Shown here piece by piece: positions 41,295 through 48,855 of a stretch of 64,000 nucleotides of DNA; positions within the stretch are counted from its first letter, which is position 1; each line of letters opens with the position of its first letter. This stretch comes from Salinisphaera sp049568105. GTDB lineage: Bacteria > Pseudomonadota > Gammaproteobacteria > Nevskiales > Salinisphaeraceae. The position numbers and the translations under genes were made by a program. Where the stretch lies: contig NZ_CP145335.1 of NCBI RefSeq assembly GCF_049568105.1, forward strand, positions 62,001 through 126,000, given 5' to 3'. Below the pieces are notes generated by a model. It was not told the DNA's origin. It saw only the letters and a list, made by a program, of their open reading frames with translations, and did not search any database.

Positions 41295-42473
41295 CTAGCT
41301 AGCGCCGGCAACGCTCATGGGCTGTGCCGCCGCGGCGTCGTCTATGCCAAACCCTGGGCTGGGGGCGAGATCGGCCAGCGGATGGCGGCCCGTCCAAGGC
41401 GGCACAAAATGACGATCGACGTAGTTCGCAGGGACTTCGGCGACGTGCTTAAAGCGCCAGCGAGGCTGTTGGTCTTTATCGATCAGCAAGGCACGCACGC
41501 CTTCCGGAAAATCTGGATGGGCACAGCACTGCAGGGCCATCGCCAGCTCGGTCTGAATAGCCTCTCGCAGCGATAGATAGCGCCCGAATTCGAGTTGGCG
41601 ATAGACCAGATGGGCGGTGACCGGGCAGCCGGCAATGAGGTTGTGTCCGGCCTCGGCCAGCCAGGCATCGTCGGCCGTAGCCAAACCGCTCAAGCGTTCC
41701 ACGATCTGGGTCAGATCGGCGCCGCTCGCAGCCTGGCGGATGGTATCCAGATGGGCTTGCAGGCGAGCTTCGCCAGCCTCGGCGGCCGGTCGAGCGGCTT
41801 CGGTCTCGGCCAGTATCCAGGCAACCGTAGTTTGCGGGTCGCGCCAGTCGTCGACCGCTGCCAGACCGGCCAGCACGTCGGCCTTGGCGGCGTGGCTGAT
41901 GGCATGGTCGGCGAGGCCAGCGAACAGACTATCGGCGGCATTCAGGGAGGCGCCGGTTAAAGCCAGAAAACGAGCGAGATACGCTGGCATGCGATTGAAA
42001 AACCAGGTCGCGGCACAGTCCGGAAACAGCCCGATCTTGATTTCCGGCATCGCCAGACGGCTGGTTTCGGTCAGCACGCGGTGGCTGGCCGCGGCAAACA
42101 CGCCACAGCCGCCGCCCATAACGATGCCGTGCCCCCAGGCAATACAAGGCGTACTCAGGCGGCGCAGATCGTGGCAGAGTCGGTATTCGGCGGTAAAAAA
42201 ACGCTCTGGATAATCGGCTTCGCCGTCGCCCACGCTACTCCGATACAGATTGACGATATCGCCACCGGCACAGAAAGCCTTGTCGGAATCGGCATCGATG
42301 ACAATCGCCACTACATCGTCGCGGGCTTCCCAGGCATCGATTGCCCGCTGTAGCGTCTCGACCATATCGAGCCGCAGGGCATTGAGCGCCTTCGGATGAT
42401 TCAGCGTCAGCTGACCAAGGCATCGGCCATCGTTCAGCTTTATTTCAGTTTGGTGTACCCGCGGACCCGTCAT
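41295..42473 (-). CDS. Enoyl-CoA hydratase/isomerase family protein, 3-hydroxyisobutyryl-CoA hydrolase type
   Basis: A 392-residue crotonase-fold enzyme. The acyl-CoA oxyanion region is DKAFCAGGDIVNLYRSS, followed by WGHGIVMGGGCGVFAAASHR and ETSRLAMPEIKIGLFPDCAA. The E in MPEIKIG and the D in GLFPD mark the hydrolase branch (HIBCH) rather than simple hydratases, as does the length near 390. It would hydrolyse 3-hydroxyisobutyryl-CoA in valine breakdown. A strong AAGGAG site precedes the ATG. The stop codon is shared with the target duplication of the repeat element. Confidence 0.85.
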   Translation of the reverse strand: MTGPRVHQTEIKLNDGRCLGQLTLNHPKALNALRLDMVETLQRAIDAWEARDDVVAIVIDADSDKAFCAGGDIVNLYRSSVGDGEADYPERFFTAEYRLCHDLRRLSTPCIAWGHGIVMGGGCGVFAAASHRVLTETSRLAMPEIKIGLFPDCAATWFFNRMPAYLARFLALTGASLNAADSLFAGLADHAISHAAKADVLAGLAAVDDWRDPQTTVAWILAETEAARPAAEAGEARLQAHLDTIRQAASGADLTQIVERLSGLATADDAWLAEAGHNLIAGCPVTAHLVYRQLEFGRYLSLREAIQTELAMALQCCAHPDFPEGVRALLIDKDQQPRWRFKHVAEVPANYVDRHFVPPWTGRHPLADLAPSPGFGIDDAAAAQPMSVAGAS

Positions 42474-42521
42474 ATCATAGCTCCTTGGTTTAAAAGGGCT
42501 CCCTCGGCACGCCTGATCGTA

Positions 42522-42550
42522 TCAACATCGCGACCAAGTTGTGCTAGATT
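42522..42550 (+). promoter_or_regulatory. Candidate promoter of the Lpp-type lipoprotein gene
   Basis: A TCAACA box (4 of 6 to TTGACA) is followed 17 bp later by TAGATT, which is preceded by TG at the extended -10 position. It lies about 60 bp before the gene. It was read by eye only. Confidence 0.3.
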
Positions 42551-42608
42551 TGTTCCGCACGGTCGGGGGTTTCCGGTCGGAGCAAAGCAATAATTAGGAG
42601 TTGCTACT

Positions 42609-42863
42609 ATGATCAAGACGATCTTCAAGACAGCTTTCGCAGCTGGCATCGTCGTTGCCGCCGCTGGCTGTGCCAGCCAGAACGGCCCGATGCAGTCCCA
42701 GGTGGACCAGGCCATGCGGAAGGCTGAATCGGCTCAATCGACCGCCAACGAAGCACAGCAGACTGCCAACCAGGCGCTGCAGACCGCCAACGAAGCGAAA
42801 TCGATGTCGCAGTCCAACTCGCAGCGCATGGAGCGTATGTTCGAATCTTCCCAGCAGAAGTAA
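42609..42863 (+). CDS. Lpp/OprI-type major outer-membrane lipoprotein
   Basis: An 84-residue lipoprotein. The signal MIKTIFKTAFAAGIVVAAAG ends in the lipobox AAGC (cysteine 21). The mature part is one alpha helix with repeats of alanine and asparagine (SAQSTANEAQQTANQALQTA, then NEAKSMSQ), the alanine-zipper of Lpp/OprI trimers. The last residue is lysine (SSQQK), the one linked to peptidoglycan in Lpp. The gene has a good TAGGAG site and a strong terminator, as expected for a highly expressed protein. The adjacent L,D-transpeptidase could make the link. Confidence 0.9.
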   Translation: MIKTIFKTAFAAGIVVAAAGCASQNGPMQSQVDQAMRKAESAQSTANEAQQTANQALQTANEAKSMSQSNSQRMERMFESSQQK

Positions 42864-42903
42864 GAGCTACGTTGCCGTAGGCCGCGCACATAGCGGCTCG
42901 GCC

Positions 42904-42935
42904 AGGCTCTGTCGTTTGTCGACAGAGCCTTTTTT
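42904..42935 (+). terminator. Rho-independent terminator of the lipoprotein gene
   Basis: AGGCTCTGTC and GACAGAGCCT form a perfect 10-bp stem with a seven-base loop, followed by six T. It is the clearest intrinsic terminator in the window. Confidence 0.92.
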
Positions 42936-42968
42936 ATGTCCGCGCTACGCCTGTGCTGTCGGATCCGG

Positions 42969-43955
42969 CTAGTCCGGGCCGCCATCATGAGTATTGTCGG
43001 CGGTATCGTCTGAGGGGATCTCGCGACTCGGATCGGTACCGATGGTATGCGGCATACCGTCGGAATGCTGGACCACGGTTTCGGCGCGCTCCCAGCCGAC
43101 CGGCGCGCCCGGATTGTCCTGGGTGGCCGCGATCAAGGATTGCACCCAGGGCGTATAGGATTTGACCGGCGCATCGCCGTTGGCATCGGGCGGATGGGCT
43201 TCCATGGTCAGCTGTTTGCCCTGCCAGCCCACCTTGTAAGGCTCGCTGACGATATTTACCGCGGTGCCTACCGAAGCCATCGAGAACAGCGCCGAAATAT
43301 CCTCGGGAAACAAACGGATGCAGCCATGCGAGACGCGCATGCCGATGCCTTGCGGCTTGTTGGTGCCGTGAATCAAATAGGCCGGCAGGCCAAGGCGCAG
43401 AGCATACTGGCCGAGCGGGTTGTTCGGCCCGGCGGCCACCACATCCGGTAGTGGATCGCCTTTTTCAGCATGTTCTTTTTTGATCGAGGCCGGCGGGGTC
43501 CAGGTCGGATGCGGGATCTTCTGGGTGATCTTGGTCTCGGCCAGCGGCGTCGACCAGCCCTGGCGGCCAATGCCGATCGGGTAGGTAAAGACCTTGCCGT
43601 GATACTCGCTATCCTCTGGCGGAAAATAATAGATCCGCATTTCCGGGATATTGATCACAATGCCCTCGTGCGCAACATTCGGCAGCACGTAGGCGCTCGG
43701 AATCACCACTGGCGTGCCGTCGCCAGGCAGCCAGGGATCGACATCAGGGTTGGCCAGCCGCAGTTCGCGATAGCCGACATCGTACTTGCGGGCCAGGGCC
43801 ACGAAGGTATCCGAGGCCTGAGTCTTGATGTGCTGTACCTGGCCGACGATGTCCGAACCAGGCGGCGGCATATCGTAGGCCGCAGCGAACACCGGTGTGG
43901 CGGCCAGACTCAGCCACAAAAGACCCAGCCGCAGAACCCAACGCAACAGACTCAT
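42969..43955 (-). CDS. Periplasmic L,D-transpeptidase (ErfK/YbiS/YcfS type) with LysM domain
   Basis: A 328-residue protein. Signal peptide to about residue 25 (TPVFAAAY), then a LysM peptidoglycan-binding domain (about 45-90, DTFVALARKYDVGYRELRLA). The YkuD catalytic domain follows, with YLIHGTNKP and SHGCIRLFPEDI holding the catalytic C212. Members of this group attach the C-terminal lysine of Lpp to peptidoglycan. The lpp-type gene is convergent and adjacent. The C-terminal 40 residues are polar and unusual (ending DNTHDGGPD). GGGAGA precedes the start used. Confidence 0.92.
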   Translation of the reverse strand: MSLLRWVLRLGLLWLSLAATPVFAAAYDMPPPGSDIVGQVQHIKTQASDTFVALARKYDVGYRELRLANPDVDPWLPGDGTPVVIPSAYVLPNVAHEGIVINIPEMRIYYFPPEDSEYHGKVFTYPIGIGRQGWSTPLAETKITQKIPHPTWTPPASIKKEHAEKGDPLPDVVAAGPNNPLGQYALRLGLPAYLIHGTNKPQGIGMRVSHGCIRLFPEDISALFSMASVGTAVNIVSEPYKVGWQGKQLTMEAHPPDANGDAPVKSYTPWVQSLIAATQDNPGAPVGWERAETVVQHSDGMPHTIGTDPSREIPSDDTADNTHDGGPD

Positions 43956-44018
43956 GTCATCTCCCAAACGGCGCCGCTTGCATCGCGCGGCGAAGCACGA
44001 CGGCCTCGGCGGCGCCGC

Positions 44019-44663
44019 CTAGGGCGACAGCCGTTCGATCTCCCAGACGTCGTCGTGGTCGCGATAATAGCGCAGCCGGTCATGCAGCCGGTTACGGCGG
44101 GCCTGCCAGAACTCAATGGACTCGGGCGCGAGCACATAGCCGCCCCAGTGCGAAGGGCGGGGCACGGCTTGATTGGCGAAGCGGCTTTCGGTGTCGGCTA
44201 ATCGGCGTTCGAGCGCGGTCCGGTCGGGCAGAGTCTGGCTCTGCAGCGAGGCATGGGCGCCGATCTGGCTGCCGCGTGAACGGCGTTCGAAATAAGCATC
44301 CGAGGCCGCGCTGTCGATCTTGTTCACCGGCCCACGGACCCGGACCTGGCGCTCGAGCGGTTCCCACCAGAACACTAGGGCGGCATGCGGATGGGCCGCC
44401 AGAGCTTGGCCCTTGCGGCTGTCGTAGTTGGTATAAAAACGAAAGCCGGCGGTATCGAAGCCCTTGAGCAGCACGATACGCGCCGAGGGCAAGCCGTCCG
44501 GATCGACGGTGGCCAAGGTCATGGCGGTCGGCTCACGCATATCGGATGCGCCAGCCGCGGCATACCAGTCGGCGAACAGGGCGAGCGGGTCGGCCGGTAC
44601 GTTCGACTCGACCAGATCGTCGCGGTCCAGTTCGCCCTGCCAAGCGCTTGGTTGATCACTCAT
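44019..44663 (-). CDS. pdxH: Pyridoxamine/pyridoxine 5'-phosphate oxidase
   Basis: A 214-residue FMN enzyme of the usual length. Recognisable motifs are MTLATVDPDGLPSARIVLLK, GFRFYTNYDSRKGQALAAHP, ALVFWWEPLERQVRVRG and the C-terminal SHWGGYVLAPESIEFWQARR and DRLRY, which bind FMN and the vitamin phosphate. It makes pyridoxal phosphate, the cofactor of several enzymes near here. It is 18 bp downstream of the dodecin gene on the same strand, so the two may be co-transcribed. Confidence 0.97.
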   Translation of the reverse strand: MSDQPSAWQGELDRDDLVESNVPADPLALFADWYAAAGASDMREPTAMTLATVDPDGLPSARIVLLKGFDTAGFRFYTNYDSRKGQALAAHPHAALVFWWEPLERQVRVRGPVNKIDSAASDAYFERRSRGSQIGAHASLQSQTLPDRTALERRLADTESRFANQAVPRPSHWGGYVLAPESIEFWQARRNRLHDRLRYYRDHDDVWEIERLSP

Positions 44664-44681
44664 CGACAGAGGTCCGCGCGA

Positions 44682-44891
44682 TCAGTCTTCGAGGGTGAAG
44701 CCGATCTTGACCGTGACCTGCCAGTGCGCGATCTCGTTGTCTTCGATATGGCCACGGGTATCGATCACCTGGAACCAGCGCATGTGCTTGATCGTTTTGG
44801 AAGCCTCGGCCACGGCCTTGCGCACGGCGTCTTCTTGGCTGGTTTCAGAAGAACCGGTGAGTTCGACGGACTTATAGACGTTGTCGCTCAT
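44682..44891 (-). CDS. Dodecin (flavin-binding dodecamer)
   Basis: A 69-residue protein. The sequence YKSVELTGSSETSQEDAVRK and the segment MRWFQVIDTRGHIEDNEIAH are typical dodecin; the tryptophan in MRWFQV stacks on the bound flavin. It forms a hollow twelve-subunit sphere that stores riboflavin or FMN. Placement just before pdxH, an FMN enzyme, fits. Confidence 0.95.
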   Translation of the reverse strand: MSDNVYKSVELTGSSETSQEDAVRKAVAEASKTIKHMRWFQVIDTRGHIEDNEIAHWQVTVKIGFTLED

Positions 44892-45013
44892 GACATGCGG
44901 TGGTTTATGGAATGATCAAGCAAGCCTACGCGGTGGCCGACGCCTGCTCAAGCCTCATCAAGGCAGCGCGCTGTGTTAAAAAAACGGTGTTTTCGTAATC
45001 TAAGGAGCCCTCG

Positions 45014-46000
45014 GTGAAAGCACTACGCATTATCGATACCGATGATGGCCCGCGTGGCCGGCTTGACGAGATCGAACAGTCGGCGTTGACCGAAGGCAAC
45101 GTGATCATCAAGGCCCGGTATTCCAGCCTGAACTATAAAGACGCCCTGGCGATCACCGGTGCTGGCAAGATCGCCCGCCAGCGACCGCTCAATGCCGGCA
45201 TCGACGTGGCCGGTGTGGTCGAGTCCAGCGACGACGATCGCTTTGCCTGTGGCGACGAAGTCCTGGTGACGGGCTGGCTGCTGTCGGAAACCCGTGACGG
45301 CGGCCTGGCCGAGTATGTCCGCGTGCCGGCCGACTGTGTGACTCGGCTACCGGCCGGGCTCACGCTCTGGGAATCGATGGCCCTGGGCACGGCCGGGTTC
45401 ACGGCTGCCATGGCGATCAAGCGCATGCGCGACAATTTTCAACGCCCGGAACAGGGGCCGATCCTGGTAACAGGAGCGGCCGGCGGGGTGGGCAACTTTG
45501 CCATCGAAATGCTGGCACAGGCCGGATTCGCCCCGATCGCAGTCACCCGTCGGGTCGAAGCCCAGGGCGAGTGGCTCAGTGAACTCGGTGCGACCGACGT
45601 CATCGCTCCCGAGACGCTGGATCTGGGCGGGCGGCCCATGGGTAGCGAAAGCTATGGAGGCGCGATCGATGCCCTGGGAGGCTCGGTCCTGGCCGACATG
45701 CTGGGGCAGATCGTCCAGTTCGGTAATGTCGCGGCGATCGGCCTGGCAGCCAGCCCGAAGCTGGATACGATGGTGCTGCCGTTCATCCTGCGCGGGGTAT
45801 CGTTGCTGGGCATCAACTCTGTGGAATGCCCAAGCCAGTGGCGCGCAGCGATCTGGTCGGATCTGGCTGCCGAGTTGAAGCCGGCCCATCTGGATCAGAT
45901 CGCCGCTCAGACCATCGGCCTCGACCAGGTGCATGACGTTTGCGATGCGATCATTGCCGGCGAGCATGCCGGGCGTACCGTGGTTGAAATCGCGCGCTGA
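45014..46000 (+). CDS. Zinc-independent MDR oxidoreductase of the YhdH/AcuI type (acrylyl-CoA reductase family)
   Basis: A 328-residue enzyme. The N-terminal GroES-like part has NVIIKARYSSLNYKDALAIT and PLNAGIDVAGVVESS, then DEVLVTGWLLSETRDGGLAEY. The NADPH Rossmann motif is GPILVTGAAGGVGNFAIEML. This is the YhdH/YhfP/AcuI group, whose best-known reaction is NADPH-dependent reduction of acryloyl-CoA to propionyl-CoA. The start is GTG with TAAGGAG at good spacing. The actual substrate here is an inference. Confidence 0.9.
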   Translation: MKALRIIDTDDGPRGRLDEIEQSALTEGNVIIKARYSSLNYKDALAITGAGKIARQRPLNAGIDVAGVVESSDDDRFACGDEVLVTGWLLSETRDGGLAEYVRVPADCVTRLPAGLTLWESMALGTAGFTAAMAIKRMRDNFQRPEQGPILVTGAAGGVGNFAIEMLAQAGFAPIAVTRRVEAQGEWLSELGATDVIAPETLDLGGRPMGSESYGGAIDALGGSVLADMLGQIVQFGNVAAIGLAASPKLDTMVLPFILRGVSLLGINSVECPSQWRAAIWSDLAAELKPAHLDQIAAQTIGLDQVHDVCDAIIAGEHAGRTVVEIAR

Positions 46001-46620
46001 GCCGATCAGCAGCGTGCATGGCCGGCACAAGGCGGGCATGTCACAGCGACAGGCCAGAACCCGGCTGGCCTGCTCGGTTCGGCTTGCAAGACAGTGGTCG
46101 GCGTCGCCGGCCCAGGCATGGCGGTGCTTGGTTCAAAACGAGGGCGCTGAGTGAAATCTTCGACCCTCTGGGGCGGGCTGAAAATGGGCCAGTGCGAAAG
46201 TACATGGATTAGGGCTGGCCAATACCGTGCCGGCGCCAAGCGCGGCGCGGCCTCGAGCGCCGCCGAGCCGGCCTCCGAGGCCATCGGTTTGCAGGCGAAC
46301 TACGAACGTATCGGGTCGGCTGCATCGAGCGACAAGACACTGTTTTCCAACAGCGCCTTTCAGTGGGTCACCATCGATCGCTGATTTGGCACGCTGCCGG
46401 GCTGGGCCGGCATGCCTTGCGCGCTCGCATCCGGTCGCTCGGGTAGCGCATATTGCGACTATCGGCCCGGCCACGTGCCGACCGGCTTGATCCGATGCTT
46501 TGCGATTCGCGTGCGGGCCGCGACGGCACCGGCTTCGACCAGGCACCATGGGCTGGATACGGTCCGTAGGGGGCGTTCCGGCCCGGTCCGCGCTCGTTCC
46601 ACTGTCGACAAGGGGGTTCT
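46001..46620. other. 620-bp intergenic stretch, no gene recognised
   Basis: Several short open frames overlap on both strands, none with a family match or good ribosome-binding site. A loose match to a type 1 element end (GAAATCTTCGACCC near 46152) is not enough to call. It may be the remains of a lost gene. Confidence 0.4.
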
Positions 46621-47013
46621 ATGATTCTGGCTTATTGGTGTGTCTTGATCGCGGCATTCATGCCGATCGGTTTCGTCGGCTATGCCAAATTTGCCGGCCA
46701 GCACAAGATGGGCAGCAACGACAATCGTCATCCACGCGAATGGCTGGCCCAGACCGAAGGCGCACAGAAACGTGCCTACTGGGCCCAGCTCAACGGTTTC
46801 GAGGCGTTTCCACCGTTCGCCGCCGGGGTGATCATCGCCGTGATTTCAGGCGGCTCGATCGGTGTCGTCAACCTGCTGGCGGTACTGTTCATACTACTGC
46901 GCCTGGTGTATGGCTGGTGCTATATCACCGATCGCGCCAGTCTGCGCAGTCTGGTCTGGGCTGGCGCGACGGCCTGTACGGTCGCGCTGTTCATTACCGG
47001 GGCAATCGGCTAG
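46621..47013 (+). CDS. MAPEG family membrane protein
   Basis: A 130-residue protein with four membrane helices, the standard MAPEG layout. The loop between helices 1 and 2 has HPREWLAQTEGAQKRAYWAQ and the start of helix 2 NGFEAFPPFAAGVIIAV; the asparagine and glutamate there are the conserved MAPEG residues. MAPEG proteins include glutathione-dependent membrane transferases and peroxidases. The bacterial role is mostly unknown. GGGGG precedes the ATG. Confidence 0.88.
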   Translation: MILAYWCVLIAAFMPIGFVGYAKFAGQHKMGSNDNRHPREWLAQTEGAQKRAYWAQLNGFEAFPPFAAGVIIAVISGGSIGVVNLLAVLFILLRLVYGWCYITDRASLRSLVWAGATACTVALFITGAIG

Positions 47014-47175
47014 CAAATCTTTGATTCGTCGTGGCCCGGGAGGGGCAGGGCCGATTCCTCCCGGTGCGCGCCAAAAGATTTATTTCCCGAACCGGCGATC
47101 GCGGTATCCTCGACGTAGCGCATATCCGAACGATAATGCGCGCTCCAAGTGATCGATCGTGCCCGCGAGGTGGCT

Positions 47176-48825
47176 ATGCAAACCAAACGATTGAATCTGG
47201 TGGATACCGCGTGGCTGAACGTGGAGACGCCCAATGCCCCGATGCAGGTCGGCGGTCTGCTGACCTTCAAAATTCCGGACGATGCACCGGACGATTTTTG
47301 CCAGCAGTTGGTCGACCATTGGCGACAGTTCCCGCAGGCCTTTCGGCCATGGAATCAGCGTCTGCGCTCAGGGCGTCTGCGCACGGTGGTGCCGGAATGG
47401 GAGCTGCTCGATGAGATCGATGTCGATTATCATTTCCGGCATTCAGCGCTGCCGTCACCCGGTGGCGAACTCGAACTCGGCACACTGACCTCGCGGCTGC
47501 ACAGCCATCCGATCGATTTCGACTATCCGCCCTGGGAATGCCATCTGATCGAGGGTCTGGCCGGTCGACGGTTTGCGATCTATCTCAAGATCCATCATTC
47601 GCTGATCGACGGCGTGGCCGGCATGCGGCTGTTGGCCCGAGCCCTGGACGGGACCGCCGAAACCCGCGGCCGGCCGCCGTTCTGGGCGATCGAGCCGAAA
47701 CGGCGCCGCCGCAAAAAAGCTCCGGAAGAAGCTCGCCCGGGCCTATATCGGGCCATGGCTCAGTTGGTCGGCGGCACCCGCGACCAGGTGAGCTCGCTGT
47801 CGGGGTTCGCCGGTGTGGTCCGTGACATGCTGCGTGCGGCCCGCTCAGGCAAGAATGCGATGGGGCTGCCGTTCGCGGCCCCGAGTTCGGTGCTCAATGG
47901 TCGTATCACGGCACCACGGCGCTATGCGACCCAGCTGTATTCGCTGGCCGAGCTCAAAGGGCTGGCGAAGAATGCCGGTGGTACGGTCAATGATATCGTG
48001 CTCACGATCTGTGGCACCGCGCTGCGGCGTTATCTGATGGAGATCAATGCGCTGCCTAAGAAATCGCTGACCGCGGGTATCCCGGTTTCGGTACGCACCG
48101 CCGACAGCGCCGACGATGACGACCACGGCAACGCGATCACCTTCATCATCGCGACCATGGCCACCGACGAGCCCGACACCAAAACACGTTTCGAAACCAT
48201 TGCTGCCTCGACCCAAGCAGCCAAGGCGAGCCTGGAAAAACTCTCGGCAGCAGCGATTACCCAGTACACGATCGCGCTGATGTCGCCGTATATCCTGTCG
48301 CTGGTCTCGGGCATGGCCGGGCGTACCCGGCCGGTATTCAACGTCACGGTGTCGAACCTGCCAGGGCCGCGCAAATCGCTGTTCATCAACGGCGCGGAAA
48401 TGGAGGCCTTCTATCCGACCTCGCTGGTCACCCATGGCCAGGCGCTCAATATCACCGTGCATGGCTATGCCGATACCATGGGCTTCGGTTTCATCGGCTG
48501 TCGAGACAGTCTGCCGTCGTTACAGCACATCGCGGTCTATGCCGGCGAGGCCCTCGACGAACTGCGCGCGCTGTATGGGCCCAAGCCCGAGGCGGCCCCA
48601 GCGCCTGTCGAAAGCCCGGCACAGCAGCCGGCGGCCGGCGCTTCCAAAAACGGCTCGAATGCGCAAAGCCAGGCGAAAAGCCAGAACAAGGGCCAAAGCA
48701 AAAGCCAAAGCAAAAGCCAGAACAAGACGTCGGCTGGCAAGACGGCCTCGCGCAAGACCAGCGCTCGCAGTCGTACGGCTTCGAGCAAAAACTCCGGGCG
48801 TGGTTCGAAAACGCCCGATAGCTGA
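47176..48825 (+). CDS. Wax ester synthase/diacylglycerol acyltransferase (WS/DGAT) with low-complexity basic tail
   Basis: A 549-residue protein. The catalytic motif HHSLIDGVAG (HHxxxDG) is near residue 140, and the second family motif is NVTVSNLPGPRKSLFINGAE near 395-415. It esterifies acyl-CoA with fatty alcohols or diacylglycerol to make storage lipid. About 460 residues is normal; this one ends in an extra 60-residue tail of Ser, Lys, Gln, Asn and Thr that comes from short tandem DNA repeats. GAGG lies seven bases before the ATG; the neighbouring MAPEG gene has no clear link. Confidence 0.92.
   Translation: MQTKRLNLVDTAWLNVETPNAPMQVGGLLTFKIPDDAPDDFCQQLVDHWRQFPQAFRPWNQRLRSGRLRTVVPEWELLDEIDVDYHFRHSALPSPGGELELGTLTSRLHSHPIDFDYPPWECHLIEGLAGRRFAIYLKIHHSLIDGVAGMRLLARALDGTAETRGRPPFWAIEPKRRRRKKAPEEARPGLYRAMAQLVGGTRDQVSSLSGFAGVVRDMLRAARSGKNAMGLPFAAPSSVLNGRITAPRRYATQLYSLAELKGLAKNAGGTVNDIVLTICGTALRRYLMEINALPKKSLTAGIPVSVRTADSADDDDHGNAITFIIATMATDEPDTKTRFETIAASTQAAKASLEKLSAAAITQYTIALMSPYILSLVSGMAGRTRPVFNVTVSNLPGPRKSLFINGAEMEAFYPTSLVTHGQALNITVHGYADTMGFGFIGCRDSLPSLQHIAVYAGEALDELRALYGPKPEAAPAPVESPAQQPAAGASKNGSNAQSQAKSQNKGQSKSQSKSQNKTSAGKTASRKTSARSRTASSKNSGRGSKTPDS
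48664..48726 (+). repeat. Short degenerate tandem repeat coding the SQSK-rich tail
   Basis: Units such as AAAGCCAAAGC and AAAAGCCAGAACAAG repeat with small changes within the 3' end of the WS/DGAT gene, encoding Ser-Gln-Ala/Ser-Lys type units. The repeat can change copy number by slippage in steps that keep the frame when multiples of three are lost or gained. Confidence 0.65.
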
Positions 48826-48855
48826 GTACTGTTTCCATTCGTTTCTAGGTTGTCC

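Noticed and set aside
46001..46620. Possible small genes in the gap before the MAPEG gene.
   Set aside because: The open frames overlap on both strands, lack ribosome-binding sites and show no domain-like pattern. High GC content gives long random frames.
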